Source: an uncultured Lysobacteraceae bacterium (GTDB lineage: Bacteria > Pseudomonadota > Gammaproteobacteria > Xanthomonadales > Rhodanobacteraceae). From it: 5,373 nt of DNA. The stretch is taken from NCBI GenBank assembly GCA_946482585.1, contig CAMLSI010000373.1, positions 1-5,373 on the forward strand. Direction: 5' to 3'. The notes beneath the pieces were generated by a model. That model had not been told where the DNA came from, searched no databases, and saw nothing but the letters and a program-made list of their open reading frames with translations. Made by a program: the position numbers and the translations under genes. Position 1 is the first letter of the stretch; each line of letters begins with the position of its first letter. Shown here one piece after another: positions 1-5,373 of this stretch.

Positions 1-14
1 CCAGGACTGATCCC

Positions 15-389
15 ATGACTATCACATGGAACGACAACACCCCGATCTATCGCCAGCTGCGCGATCGCGTGGTGGCGATGATTCTCGACGGGGTACTGAA
101 CGAAGGGGACGCCCTCCCCTCGGTGCGCCAGGTTGCCGCGGATTTTCAGCTGAATCCGATCACGGTGTCGAAGGCGTACCAGGAGCTGGTGGACGAACAA
201 CTAGTGGAAAAACGACGGGGACTCGGTATGTACGTCAACGAAGGTGCGCGCGACGTGTTGCTCAAGAATGAGCGGGAACGCTTCCTGCGCGAGGAATGGC
301 CGGCACTGTACGCACGTCTGAAGCGCCTTGGACTCGATGTGGAAAGGCTGGTGCAGGACAGCCGCGATCTGGAAGGAGCCTCGTCATGA
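15..389 (+). CDS. GntR-family transcriptional regulator, YtrA subfamily
   Basis: This encodes a 124-residue cytoplasmic DNA-binding regulator, probably a repressor of its own operon. A GntR-type winged helix-turn-helix fills residues 10-75: it opens with PIYRQLRDRV, carries the recognition region LPSVRQVAADFQLNPITV (34-51), and ends in the wing segment KRRGLGMYV. Only about 50 residues follow, predicted mostly helical (ERERFLREEWPALYARLKRL). That matches the short dimerisation tail of the YtrA subfamily and is far too small for the FadR, HutC or MocR effector domains. The start at 15 has AGGA at positions 3-6, eight bases upstream. The stop overlaps the start of the ATPase gene by four bases. 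YtrA-type regulators usually sit beside and repress ABC transporter genes, so autoregulation is inferred. The operator and promoter would lie left of the window. The effector is unknown. Confidence 0.93.
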   Translation: MTITWNDNTPIYRQLRDRVVAMILDGVLNEGDALPSVRQVAADFQLNPITVSKAYQELVDEQLVEKRRGLGMYVNEGARDVLLKNERERFLREEWPALYARLKRLGLDVERLVQDSRDLEGASS

Positions 390-1243
390 GTGCGGTGATT
401 CAGGCACGCAACCTGAGCAAGCGGTTCGGTTCGACGGCTGCGCTGGATGATGTCGATTTTTCGATCGAAGCCGGTCGCATCGTCGGCCTGATCGGCCCGA
501 ACGGTGCCGGCAAGACCACGGCGCTCAAGGCCATCCTCGGCCTGACCGATTTCCAGGGCGAGCTGTCGGTGCTCGGGCTCGACCCGCGCAAGCAACGCCA
601 TCAGCTGATGCAGCAGGTCTGTTTCATCGCCGACGTCGCCGTGCTGCCGCGCTGGCTGCGCGTCAGCGAAGCGATCGACTTCGTCGCCGGCGTGCATCCG
701 CGCTTCTCCCGCGAGAAATGCGAGCACTTCCTGGCGCGCACCAAGCTCAAGCCGCGCATGCGCGTTCGCGAAATGTCCAAAGGCATGATCGTGCAGCTGC
801 ATCTTGCGCTGGTCATGGCGATCGACGCCCGTCTGCTCGTCCTCGACGAACCGACGCTGGGCCTCGACATCCTGTACCGCAAGGATTTCTACCAGAGCCT
901 GCTCAACGACTACTTCGACGAGCAGAAGACCATCATCATCACGACGCATCAGGTCGAGGAAGTCGAGCACATCCTGACCGATCTCATGTTCATCCGCGAC
1001 GGCAAGATCGTGCTGGATGCCAGCATGGACGCGGTCGCCGACCGGTTCACCGAGGTCATGGTGAATCCCGACAAGGCCGCCGCCGCCCGCGCGATGCAGC
1101 CGATGGGCGAACGCCAGATCTTCGGCAAATCCATCTTCCTGTTCGACGGCACCGAGAAACCGCGGCTGGCCGAACTCGGCGAAACGCGACAGCCCAGCAT
1201 CGCCGATCTGTTCGTGGCGACCATGAAAGGAACCTACGCATGA
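386..1243 (+). CDS. ABC transporter ATP-binding protein
   Basis: This encodes a 285-residue ATPase subunit that would energise the permease encoded immediately downstream. Walker A is GPNGAGKTT (37-45), Walker B is LLVLDEP (150-156), the D-loop aspartate is D161 and the switch histidine is H188 in TTHQ. The signature motif is not LSGGQ but MSKGM (130-134), as in some exporter ATPases next to YtrA-type regulators. The usual Q-loop Gln/Glu position appears to be D83 (FIADVAVLP). Residues 222-285 form a C-terminal extension beyond the nucleotide-binding domain. The start at 386 was preferred to an in-frame ATG at 296 because it has a strong GGAAGGAG at 371-378, places the standard N-terminus (VIQARNLSKRFG) right after Met, and gives the ATGA overlap with the regulator. 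The gene ends in another ATGA overlap with the permease gene. The substrate cannot be inferred. Confidence 0.95.
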   Translation: MSAVIQARNLSKRFGSTAALDDVDFSIEAGRIVGLIGPNGAGKTTALKAILGLTDFQGELSVLGLDPRKQRHQLMQQVCFIADVAVLPRWLRVSEAIDFVAGVHPRFSREKCEHFLARTKLKPRMRVREMSKGMIVQLHLALVMAIDARLLVLDEPTLGLDILYRKDFYQSLLNDYFDEQKTIIITTHQVEEVEHILTDLMFIRDGKIVLDASMDAVADRFTEVMVNPDKAAAARAMQPMGERQIFGKSIFLFDGTEKPRLAELGETRQPSIADLFVATMKGTYA

Positions 1244-2208
1244 ACACCTTCATCTGGCTGCTCAAGCGCGAGTATTGGGAACACCGCGGCGGCTTCCAGT
1301 GGGCCCCGCTGATCGCAGCCGGCGTCGTGCTACTGGTCTTCACGATCGCCGTGATCACGGGCCTGGCGAATCTCAACGTCGACGGCGCGGTCATCAACAA
1401 TGTGAAACTCGGCGACCTCGCCAACGCGATGACGCCGGAACAGCGCCTGCAGGTCGGTGCCGGCTTCGACGTCGGTCTGTTCTTCGCCGGCGCGCCGATC
1501 GCGATCACCCTCGCGATCGTGACGTTCTTCTACCTGCTCGGATCGCTCTACGACGATCGTCGCGACCGCAGCATCCTGTTCTGGAAGTCGCTGCCCGTGT
1601 CCGACCTGGAGACAGTACTGTCGAAGATCGTCGCGGCGACGGTGATCGCTCCGATCTTCGCCCTCGCGGCGACACTGATCCTGATGCTCGGCCTGTTGAT
1701 CCTGTTCAGCGCCATCGTCTCGTTCTACGGCATCAATCCGTTCACGACGATCTGGGCCAATGCCTCGCCGTTGAGCGTGGTCGGCAAGATCGCCCTGCTG
1801 ATCCCGCTGAACGCGATCTGGGCGCTGCCGACGATCGGCTGGTTGATGCTCTGTTCCGCCTTCGCCAAGCGTGTGCCGTTCCTCTGGGCGACCTTGCTGC
1901 CTGTCGCGATCGGCACCTGCGTCTCCATCTTCGACGCCGTGACGCATCTGCGCCTGCCGAACGACTGGTTCTGGGAAAACATCGTGAGCCGCATCCTGTT
2001 CAGCATCCTGCCCGGCAGCTGGATGGATTTCGACCAGCTCGAACGCAACATGCAGGGCAACAATGGCCCGGAGGTGCTGCTCAACGCCATCAATCTCGAC
2101 ATGATCCTCGCACCACTGTCCGGTGCGAACCTCTGGATCGGCGCAGCGGCGGGTATCGGCATGATCGCGATCGCGGTGTGGCTGCGCCGCTGGCGCGACG
2201 ACAGCTGA
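1240..2208 (+). CDS. ABC-2-type transporter permease subunit
   Basis: This encodes a 322-residue inner-membrane protein, the likely channel partner of the upstream ATPase. Hydrophobic stretches suggest about six membrane spans: roughly residues 22-42, 80-102, 130-160 (long, perhaps re-entrant), 181-205, 213-232 and 296-315. A charged loop after span 2, around 103-128, contains DDRRDRSILFWKSLPVSD. This kind of loop recurs in ABC-2 permeases and is a plausible coupling surface for the ATPase. A larger polar segment lies between spans 1 and 2 (43-79) and another at about 233-290. The short basic tail RRWRDDS suggests a cytoplasmic C-terminus. The start at 1240 has AAAGGAA at 1226-1232 and overlaps the ATPase stop by four bases, suggesting translational coupling. 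An intrinsic terminator begins about 20 bases after the stop. Export of a peptide, lipid or drug are all possible; the sequence does not decide. Confidence 0.9.
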   Translation: MNTFIWLLKREYWEHRGGFQWAPLIAAGVVLLVFTIAVITGLANLNVDGAVINNVKLGDLANAMTPEQRLQVGAGFDVGLFFAGAPIAITLAIVTFFYLLGSLYDDRRDRSILFWKSLPVSDLETVLSKIVAATVIAPIFALAATLILMLGLLILFSAIVSFYGINPFTTIWANASPLSVVGKIALLIPLNAIWALPTIGWLMLCSAFAKRVPFLWATLLPVAIGTCVSIFDAVTHLRLPNDWFWENIVSRILFSILPGSWMDFDQLERNMQGNNGPEVLLNAINLDMILAPLSGANLWIGAAAGIGMIAIAVWLRRWRDDS

Positions 2209-2226
2209 GCCTCAGCGCCCAGGCAC

Positions 2227-2256
2227 ACGAAAAGGCCGCCCTCGGGCGGCCTTTTT
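2227..2256 (+). terminator. Intrinsic terminator of the GntR-ABC operon
   Basis: The stem AAAAGGCCGCC (2230-2240) pairs perfectly with GGCGGCCTTTT (2245-2255) around a CTCG tetraloop, and a T run covers 2252-2256. It starts about 20 bases after the permease stop. The A tract on the 5' side could give weaker function on the minus strand. Confidence 0.92.
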
Positions 2257-2453
2257 CATGGGAATGCCGGCCGGCACGAAGACCACGCGGGAGGTCGCGC
2301 GAATCGCCGACTCTGGCAGCGATGCTGACGATGGTTGTCGCGCACCGTGTTCCCGCAGCGCGGCGCCGGCTTCCGACTTCGGTGTCCGCGATCGTGGTGC
2401 GCGCGTGCAGCCGCACCCTGCGGGCTGCCGACGGACAGGCCGATCGGGAAAAC

Positions 2454-2483
2454 AAAAAGGCCGCCCGAAGGCGGCCTTTTCGT
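2454..2483 (-). terminator. Intrinsic terminator of the secreted-protein gene
   Basis: Read on the minus strand, AAAAGGCCGCC, a TTCG tetraloop and GGCGGCCTTTT form an 11-base-pair hairpin followed by T-rich TTTTTGTTTT. It lies 47 bases past the stop of the minus-strand gene. The plus-strand reading also has a short T run (2477-2480), so it may stop transcription both ways, but the UUCG-type loop and longer T tract favour the minus strand. Confidence 0.9.
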
Positions 2484-2529
2484 CATACGGAGCAAACGCG
2501 CCTATTGAAGCGCGTTGCGCATCAACACC

Positions 2530-3681
2530 TTACTCGATGTTATCGCTGAGCACCTTGAACTTGCCGGTCGCGCCTTTTTCCTTCTGCAGGCCGACCTGGT
2601 TCGTGTTCAGTTCGCCCTCGAGCCAGTAGCGGGCGAGCTGGCCGCCGTCGCGACGCACGACCAGCGCCGAGGTCTTGCCGAGATAGACCATGTCGCCCTG
2701 CGTCAGTTGGTCGACGCGCAAGCTGCGGCCGACCGGACGGCCTTCCGCGTACGACTTCTCCATGTCGGCGCGTTCGGCGTCGCCGTCGCCCGGCACCTTG
2801 GCCGTGAACACCTGTGCTTCGCCGGCGACGCCGCGCAGCGAGATGTTGCCGCTGCCGCTGATCTTGTTCATCACTTCGTAGCGATTCTGCGCGAGCGGCT
2901 TGAGCTCGGCACGCTGCAGATTCAGCTCGCCCGTCAGCCAGTACAGCGTGGTGCCGAGGCTGTCGCGACGGACGACGGCACGGACATCGCCGTCGATGTA
3001 GACGAGATCGGCCTTCTGCAGCTGCGTCTGCTCGATCTCGCCCTTGGCGGCCTTGCCGCCGTTGAGGTTCTGCTCGAAGCGCTGCTTGATCGCGTCGCTG
3101 GGATCGACAGCCGGCGCTACCGGCTTGGCTGCCGGCGGTGGCGCCTGTACCGGAGCCGGCGCAGGCGGCGGTGTCTGGACGGGAGCCGGCGGCGGCGTTT
3201 CGACCGGAGCCGGAGCCGGAGCCGGAGCCGGCGTGGGCGGCGGAGTCGGAGCCGGCGGCGGCGCGGGCTTCGGCGTTTCGACCGGCTTGGGTGCCGGCTT
3301 CGGCGCTTCGACCGGCTTCGGCGGCGTCGCGGCGACCGGAGCTGCCGGCGGCGGCGTCGCCGGCTTGGGTGCTTCGGCCGGCTTCGGCGCTTCGGCCTTG
3401 GCCTTGTCGGCAACGCGAACGACGACATTCTCGAAGAAGCTGTCGTTCGTGCGAACCGTGGCCGCGCCGCCGGCCTTCACTTTCGCAGCGACCTTGCCGT
3501 GCCATTCCTTGGGCGCATTGATCACGACTTCCTTGCCGGTAGCTGCCGCCTGGCGGCCGAGTTCGGCCAGCTTGGCGTCCGCAGCACCACTCTCGATGTC
3601 CTTGGCCGTGATCGATATTTCCTGTTGCGCCCAGGCGCTGCTGGCGAGCAGCGCGGTGGCGAGGGCCAGACGTTTCAACAT
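2530..3681 (-). CDS. Secreted protein with Pro-rich linker and duplicated C-terminal module
   Basis: I do not recognise a named family. The 383-residue product starts with a Sec signal peptide (MLKRLALATALLASSAWA, likely cut before QQ at 19), so it should be periplasmic or exported; no lipobox cysteine or other membrane span is seen. Residues about 22-92 form a small mixed domain ending in NDSFFENVVVRV. Residues about 97-193 are a Pro/Ala/Lys/Glu linker of PKP, EAPKP and (AP)n motifs, like the extended spacers of TonB-type proteins, although the TonB anchor and C-terminal domain are absent. The C-terminal half has two related modules in tandem (about 202-274 and 307-381) sharing VVRRD, then YWLxGELN, at an exact 105-residue offset. 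The start is supported by GGAG at 3691-3688, six bases upstream, and by the signal peptide. It lies 114 bases downstream of fumC on the same strand and ends before a strong terminator. A cell-envelope structural or binding role is a guess only. Confidence 0.88.
   Translation of the reverse strand: MLKRLALATALLASSAWAQQEISITAKDIESGAADAKLAELGRQAAATGKEVVINAPKEWHGKVAAKVKAGGAATVRTNDSFFENVVVRVADKAKAEAPKPAEAPKPATPPPAAPVAATPPKPVEAPKPAPKPVETPKPAPPPAPTPPPTPAPAPAPAPVETPPPAPVQTPPPAPAPVQAPPPAAKPVAPAVDPSDAIKQRFEQNLNGGKAAKGEIEQTQLQKADLVYIDGDVRAVVRRDSLGTTLYWLTGELNLQRAELKPLAQNRYEVMNKISGSGNISLRGVAGEAQVFTAKVPGDGDAERADMEKSYAEGRPVGRSLRVDQLTQGDMVYLGKTSALVVRRDGGQLARYWLEGELNTNQVGLQKEKGATGKFKVLSDNIE
3103..3393 (-). 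repeat. Low-complexity Pro/Ala-rich linker coding region
   Basis: This segment encodes residues 97-193 of the secreted protein, built from degenerate repeats of EAPKP, PKPVE(A/T)PKP and PPPAP. At 3204-3231 it contains an exact tandem array of the hexamer CCGGAG (plus-strand reading), four full copies plus CCGG, encoding PAPAPAPAP at residues 151-159. Since the unit is six bases, copy-number change would keep the frame and only lengthen or shorten the linker. Confidence 0.85.
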
Positions 3682-3721
3682 TTCATTCTCCAGACAAGAC
3701 TACTGATACGACTAATTTCTT

Positions 3722-3743
3722 GGGCGGCGCCATTGTGCCGCCC
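3722..3743 (-). other. GC-rich stem-loop between fumC and the secreted-protein gene
   Basis: GGGCGGC (3722-3728) is the exact reverse complement of GCCGCCC (3737-3743), with an 8-base loop. On the minus strand it lies about 50 bases after the fumC stop and about 40 bases before the next start. The bases after it on that strand (AAGAAATTAG) are not a T run, so it is not a standard intrinsic terminator. It could stabilise the fumC 3' end, shape the next gene's leader or terminate weakly. Confidence 0.5.
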
Positions 3744-3795
3744 GGTTTCCTGCCGGCATGTGCTGTTCGCCATGACGGCTACCATTGACTGTCGC

Positions 3796-5196
3796 TCACC
3801 CGCCGCCGGCACTGCCGGCGCCGATCCCGCCGCGCGTGAGCGCGACCGGATCGAGCAGACGCTTGAGCTCCGCGTCCGAAAGACCGCTGCGCTCGCGCGC
3901 GACGTCGGCAATCGGCCGGCCCTCGCGATACGCCTGTTTCGCCATTGCCGCCGCGGCCTCGTAACCGACGACCGGATTCAGCGCGGTCACGAGGATCGGA
4001 TTGCGCGCCAGCGCGGCCTGAACGCGGTCCTCGCGCACGCGCAACCCGGCTATCGCGGCATCTGCGAGCTGCCGAGAGGCGCTGGCCAGGAGCGCCACCG
4101 ACTGCAGCAGGTTGTGCGCGATCAGCGGCAGCATCACATTGAGCTGGAAGTTGCCGCTTTGCCCCGCCACCGTCACGGTCACGTGGTTCCCCATGACCTG
4201 GGCGCAGACCATCGCGACCGCCTCGGGAATGACCGGATTGACCTTGCCGGGCATGATCGACGATCCCGGCTGCAGCGCCGGCAGTTCGATTTCGCCGAGG
4301 CCCGCGAGCGGACCGGAATTCATCCAGCGCAGATCGTTCGCGATCTTCATCAAGGCGCAGGCCAGCGCATTGAGCTGCCCCGAGACCTCGACCGCCGCGT
4401 CCTGCGACGCGATGCCTTCGAACAGATTCGGCGCCGATTCAAGTTTCGCGCCAGTCAGCTCGGACAGCCGCTTCGCGACCCGCTTGGCCTGACGCCGGTC
4501 GGCGTTGATGCCGGTGCCGATCGCCGTGCCGCCGAGCGGCAGGCGGCGCAGGCGCTTCAGGCTGTCTTCGATGCGCTCGATCGCCGAGGCGAGCTGTGCG
4601 GCCCACGCGCCGAATTCCTGGCCGAAGGTCAGCGGCATCGCATCCATGAGGTGGGTGCGGCCGGTCTTGGTGACGTGCGCCAGCGATTTCGCGCGATGCG
4701 CGATCGTCGCGCGCAGATGCTCGAGGGCCGGCAGCAGATCCTCGCGCAGCTGCAGCAGCGCGGCGAGCTGGATCGCACTCGGGATCACGTCGTTGGAGCT
4801 TTGCCCCATGTTGACGTGATCGTTCGGGTGGACGCCGAGCTTGCGGTCGCGGTTCGCCAGCGTCGCGATGACCTCGTTCGCGTTCATGTTGCTCGAGGTG
4901 CCCGAGCCGGTCTGGAACACGTCGATCGGAAACTCGGCGTCGTATTCGCCGGCGGCGACGCGCTCGGCGGCCTTGCGGATCGCCTTGGCCAGCGTCGGTT
5001 TCAGATGGCCGAGATCGGCGTTGACGTCGGCCATGGCCGCCTTGATCAGCCCCAGCGCGCGGATGAACGCGCGCGGCAGGCGCAGGCCGGAGATCGGAAA
5101 ATTCTGCACGGCGCGCTGTGTCTGCGCGCCGTAGAGTGCCGCGGCCGGCACCCGCAGTTCGCCCATGCTGTCTTTCTCGATGCGGTATTCGCCCAT
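3796..5196 (-). CDS. fumC: Class II fumarate hydratase (fumarase C)
   Basis: This encodes a 466-residue, iron-independent fumarase that interconverts fumarate and L-malate in the TCA cycle as a cytosolic homotetramer. Family landmarks are in order: RIEKDSMGELRVPAAALYGA (5-24), the substrate-contact block TGSGTSSNMNANEV (96-109), HPNDHVN (123-129), SSND (133-136), GRTHLMDAMP with the general acid/base region histidine H182, and the superfamily signature GSSIMPGKVNP (311-321) with catalytic-loop serine S313. Length matches E. coli FumC (467). The segment after the signature is VIPEA, not the TQCEA of E. coli FumC; as I recall, this also occurs in Pseudomonas-type FumC, and the N-terminal half is FumC-like and not aspartase-like. 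The C-terminus ends in a glycine-rich GAGSAGGG tail. The start at 5196 has AGGAAA at 5206-5201. It is divergent from purB, and the 383-residue secreted protein gene lies downstream. Confidence 0.95.
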   Translation of the reverse strand: MGEYRIEKDSMGELRVPAAALYGAQTQRAVQNFPISGLRLPRAFIRALGLIKAAMADVNADLGHLKPTLAKAIRKAAERVAAGEYDAEFPIDVFQTGSGTSSNMNANEVIATLANRDRKLGVHPNDHVNMGQSSNDVIPSAIQLAALLQLREDLLPALEHLRATIAHRAKSLAHVTKTGRTHLMDAMPLTFGQEFGAWAAQLASAIERIEDSLKRLRRLPLGGTAIGTGINADRRQAKRVAKRLSELTGAKLESAPNLFEGIASQDAAVEVSGQLNALACALMKIANDLRWMNSGPLAGLGEIELPALQPGSSIMPGKVNPVIPEAVAMVCAQVMGNHVTVTVAGQSGNFQLNVMLPLIAHNLLQSVALLASASRQLADAAIAGLRVREDRVQAALARNPILVTALNPVVGYEAAAAMAKQAYREGRPIADVARERSGLSDAELKRLLDPVALTRGGIGAGSAGGG

Positions 5197-5234
5197 GGCA
5201 TTTCCTGCGCGTGGAAGCGGAACAAGGACCGGCC

Positions 5235-5240
5235 AGTATA
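5235..5240 (-). promoter_or_regulatory. Candidate -10 element for fumC
   Basis: The minus strand reads TATACT here, five of six matches to the sigma-70 -10 consensus. It would start transcription near 5228 and give a leader of about 30 bases. No good -35 hexamer is seen 16-18 bases upstream (near 5258-5263), so the assignment rests on the -10 and its position. Confidence 0.4.
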
Positions 5241-5250
5241 GTCGTCGGTG

Positions 5251-5256
5251 TATGAT
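5251..5256 (+). promoter_or_regulatory. Candidate -10 element for purB
   Basis: TATGAT is a five-of-six match to the sigma-70 -10 consensus, 33 bases before the purB start. It would start transcription near 5263 and leave a leader of about 27 bases. The expected -35 position (about 5228-5233) has no consensus-like hexamer and lies at the candidate fumC start site. Confidence 0.4.
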
Positions 5257-5289
5257 TCCGCGTCTTTGTTCCCCCCGTCCCCGCCCCCG

Positions 5290-5373
5290 ATGACCTCGAA
5301 TCCACTCACCGCCCTGTCGCCGCTGGACGGCCGTTATGCCGCCAAAGCCGATCCCCTGCGTCCGATCTTCAGC
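5290..5373 (+). CDS. purB: Adenylosuccinate lyase, N-terminal fragment (runs off window)
   Basis: Only the first 28 codons are present. They read MTSNPLTALSPLDGRYAAKA and continue to PLRPIFS, matching the N-terminus of gamma-proteobacterial PurB (E. coli begins MELSSLTAVSPVDGRY and has LRGIFS at the same place). PurB catalyses two fumarate-releasing steps of purine synthesis: SAICAR to AICAR, and adenylosuccinate to AMP. It belongs to the same aspartase/fumarase superfamily as the divergent fumC. The ATG at 5290 agrees with the family start, yet the bases before it are almost all pyrimidine (C runs at 5271-5276, 5279-5282 and 5284-5288) and contain no Shine-Dalgarno sequence. The identification rests on a short but highly characteristic segment. 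Confidence 0.88.
   Translation, partial: MTSNPLTALSPLDGRYAAKADPLRPIFS

Larger units (their letters stand above)
2209..2529. other. Convergent non-coding spacer
   Basis: This 321-base stretch separates the ends of two convergent transcription units and I see no credible gene in it. It holds two intrinsic terminators in opposite orientation (2227-2256 and 2454-2483). Between them are a perfect 12-base palindrome TGCCGGCCGGCA (2265-2276) and an imperfect stem-loop at 2407-2428 (GCAGCC paired with GGCTGC, with an inner GCA/TGC and a bulged G). Just after the minus-strand gene, AACGCGC (2495-2501) can pair with GCGCGTT (2510-2516) around an 8-base loop, which may be part of that transcript's 3' end. 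Short open frames cross the terminators and have no plausible ribosome binding site or family resemblance. Confidence 0.75.

Noticed and set aside
296..385. N-terminal extension of the ATPase gene from an upstream in-frame ATG
   Set aside because: The extra 30 residues would overlap the regulator gene out of frame and do not look like part of an ABC ATPase; the ATG at 386 has a strong ribosome site and the family N-terminus.
146..970. 274-codon minus-strand frame opposite the regulator and ATPase genes
   Set aside because: The sense strand encodes clear GntR and ABC motifs; this frame has Arg/Asp-rich composition and no recognisable motif.
2258..2629. Short plus-strand frame crossing the convergent spacer
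   Set aside because: It runs through the second terminator hairpin into the 3' end of the minus-strand gene and has no credible ribosome site or resemblance to a family.
3204..3231. CRISPR-like or regulatory tandem repeat
   Set aside because: The units are six bases, contiguous, without spacers, and lie in frame in a coding linker.
2530..3681. TonB-like energy transducer
   Set aside because: The Pro-rich linker is suggestive, but the N-terminus looks like a cleavable signal peptide (AWA-QQ) and not an anchor, and the C-terminal modules lack a TonB-type sequence.
3044..3706. Gly/Ala-rich plus-strand frame resembling a PE_PGRS-like repeat protein
   Set aside because: It is the antisense reading of the Pro/Ala linker (CCGGCx codons read backwards give Gly/Ala). 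The minus-strand reading has a signal peptide, ribosome site and terminator.
2515..5241. Open frame of 908 codons on the plus strand covering the whole fumC/secreted-protein region
   Set aside because: It lies antisense to two well-supported genes, has Arg/His-rich low-complexity composition and no domain, and arises from the high-GC codon bias of the opposite strand.

Overview
This window looks like chromosomal DNA from a GC-rich gammaproteobacterium. The gene set (a YtrA-type GntR regulator with an ABC exporter, a class II fumarase, and a PurB N-terminus of the gamma-proteobacterial kind) would fit the Lysobacterales/Xanthomonadales, but that placement is an inference from protein style and not a database result. 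No phage, transposase, CRISPR or integrase signature is visible.

The layout has three blocks. (1) Positions 15-2208, plus strand: a compact three-gene operon encoding a short GntR/YtrA-family repressor, an ABC ATPase and an ABC-2-type six-span permease. Both junctions are 4-base ATGA overlaps, and the operon ends in a strong intrinsic terminator at 2227-2256. (2) Positions 2209-2529: a non-coding convergent spacer with a second intrinsic terminator (2454-2483). This one faces the other way, serves the minus-strand gene beyond it, and is a 29/30 inverted copy of the first. (3) Positions 2530-5196, minus strand: fumC (3796-5196), and downstream of it an uncharacterised secreted protein (2530-3681) with a long Pro/Ala-rich linker and two copies of a C-terminal module. 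At the right edge purB (5290 onward, plus strand) starts divergently from fumC and runs off the window.

Functionally, the operon should make a self-regulated membrane exporter or stress-response transporter: the repressor would sense an unknown cue and control its own operon, the ATPase would power the permease, and the substrate cannot be read from sequence. FumC hydrates fumarate to malate in the TCA cycle. PurB releases fumarate in purine synthesis and belongs to the same protein superfamily, so the divergent fumC/purB pair joins a fumarate producer and a fumarate consumer around one 93-base intergenic region, where candidate promoters overlap.

No wholly new system is evident. The most under-described item is the secreted two-module protein at 2530-3681. 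Next are the near-identical inverted terminators and the C-tract leader of purB, which has no Shine-Dalgarno sequence.
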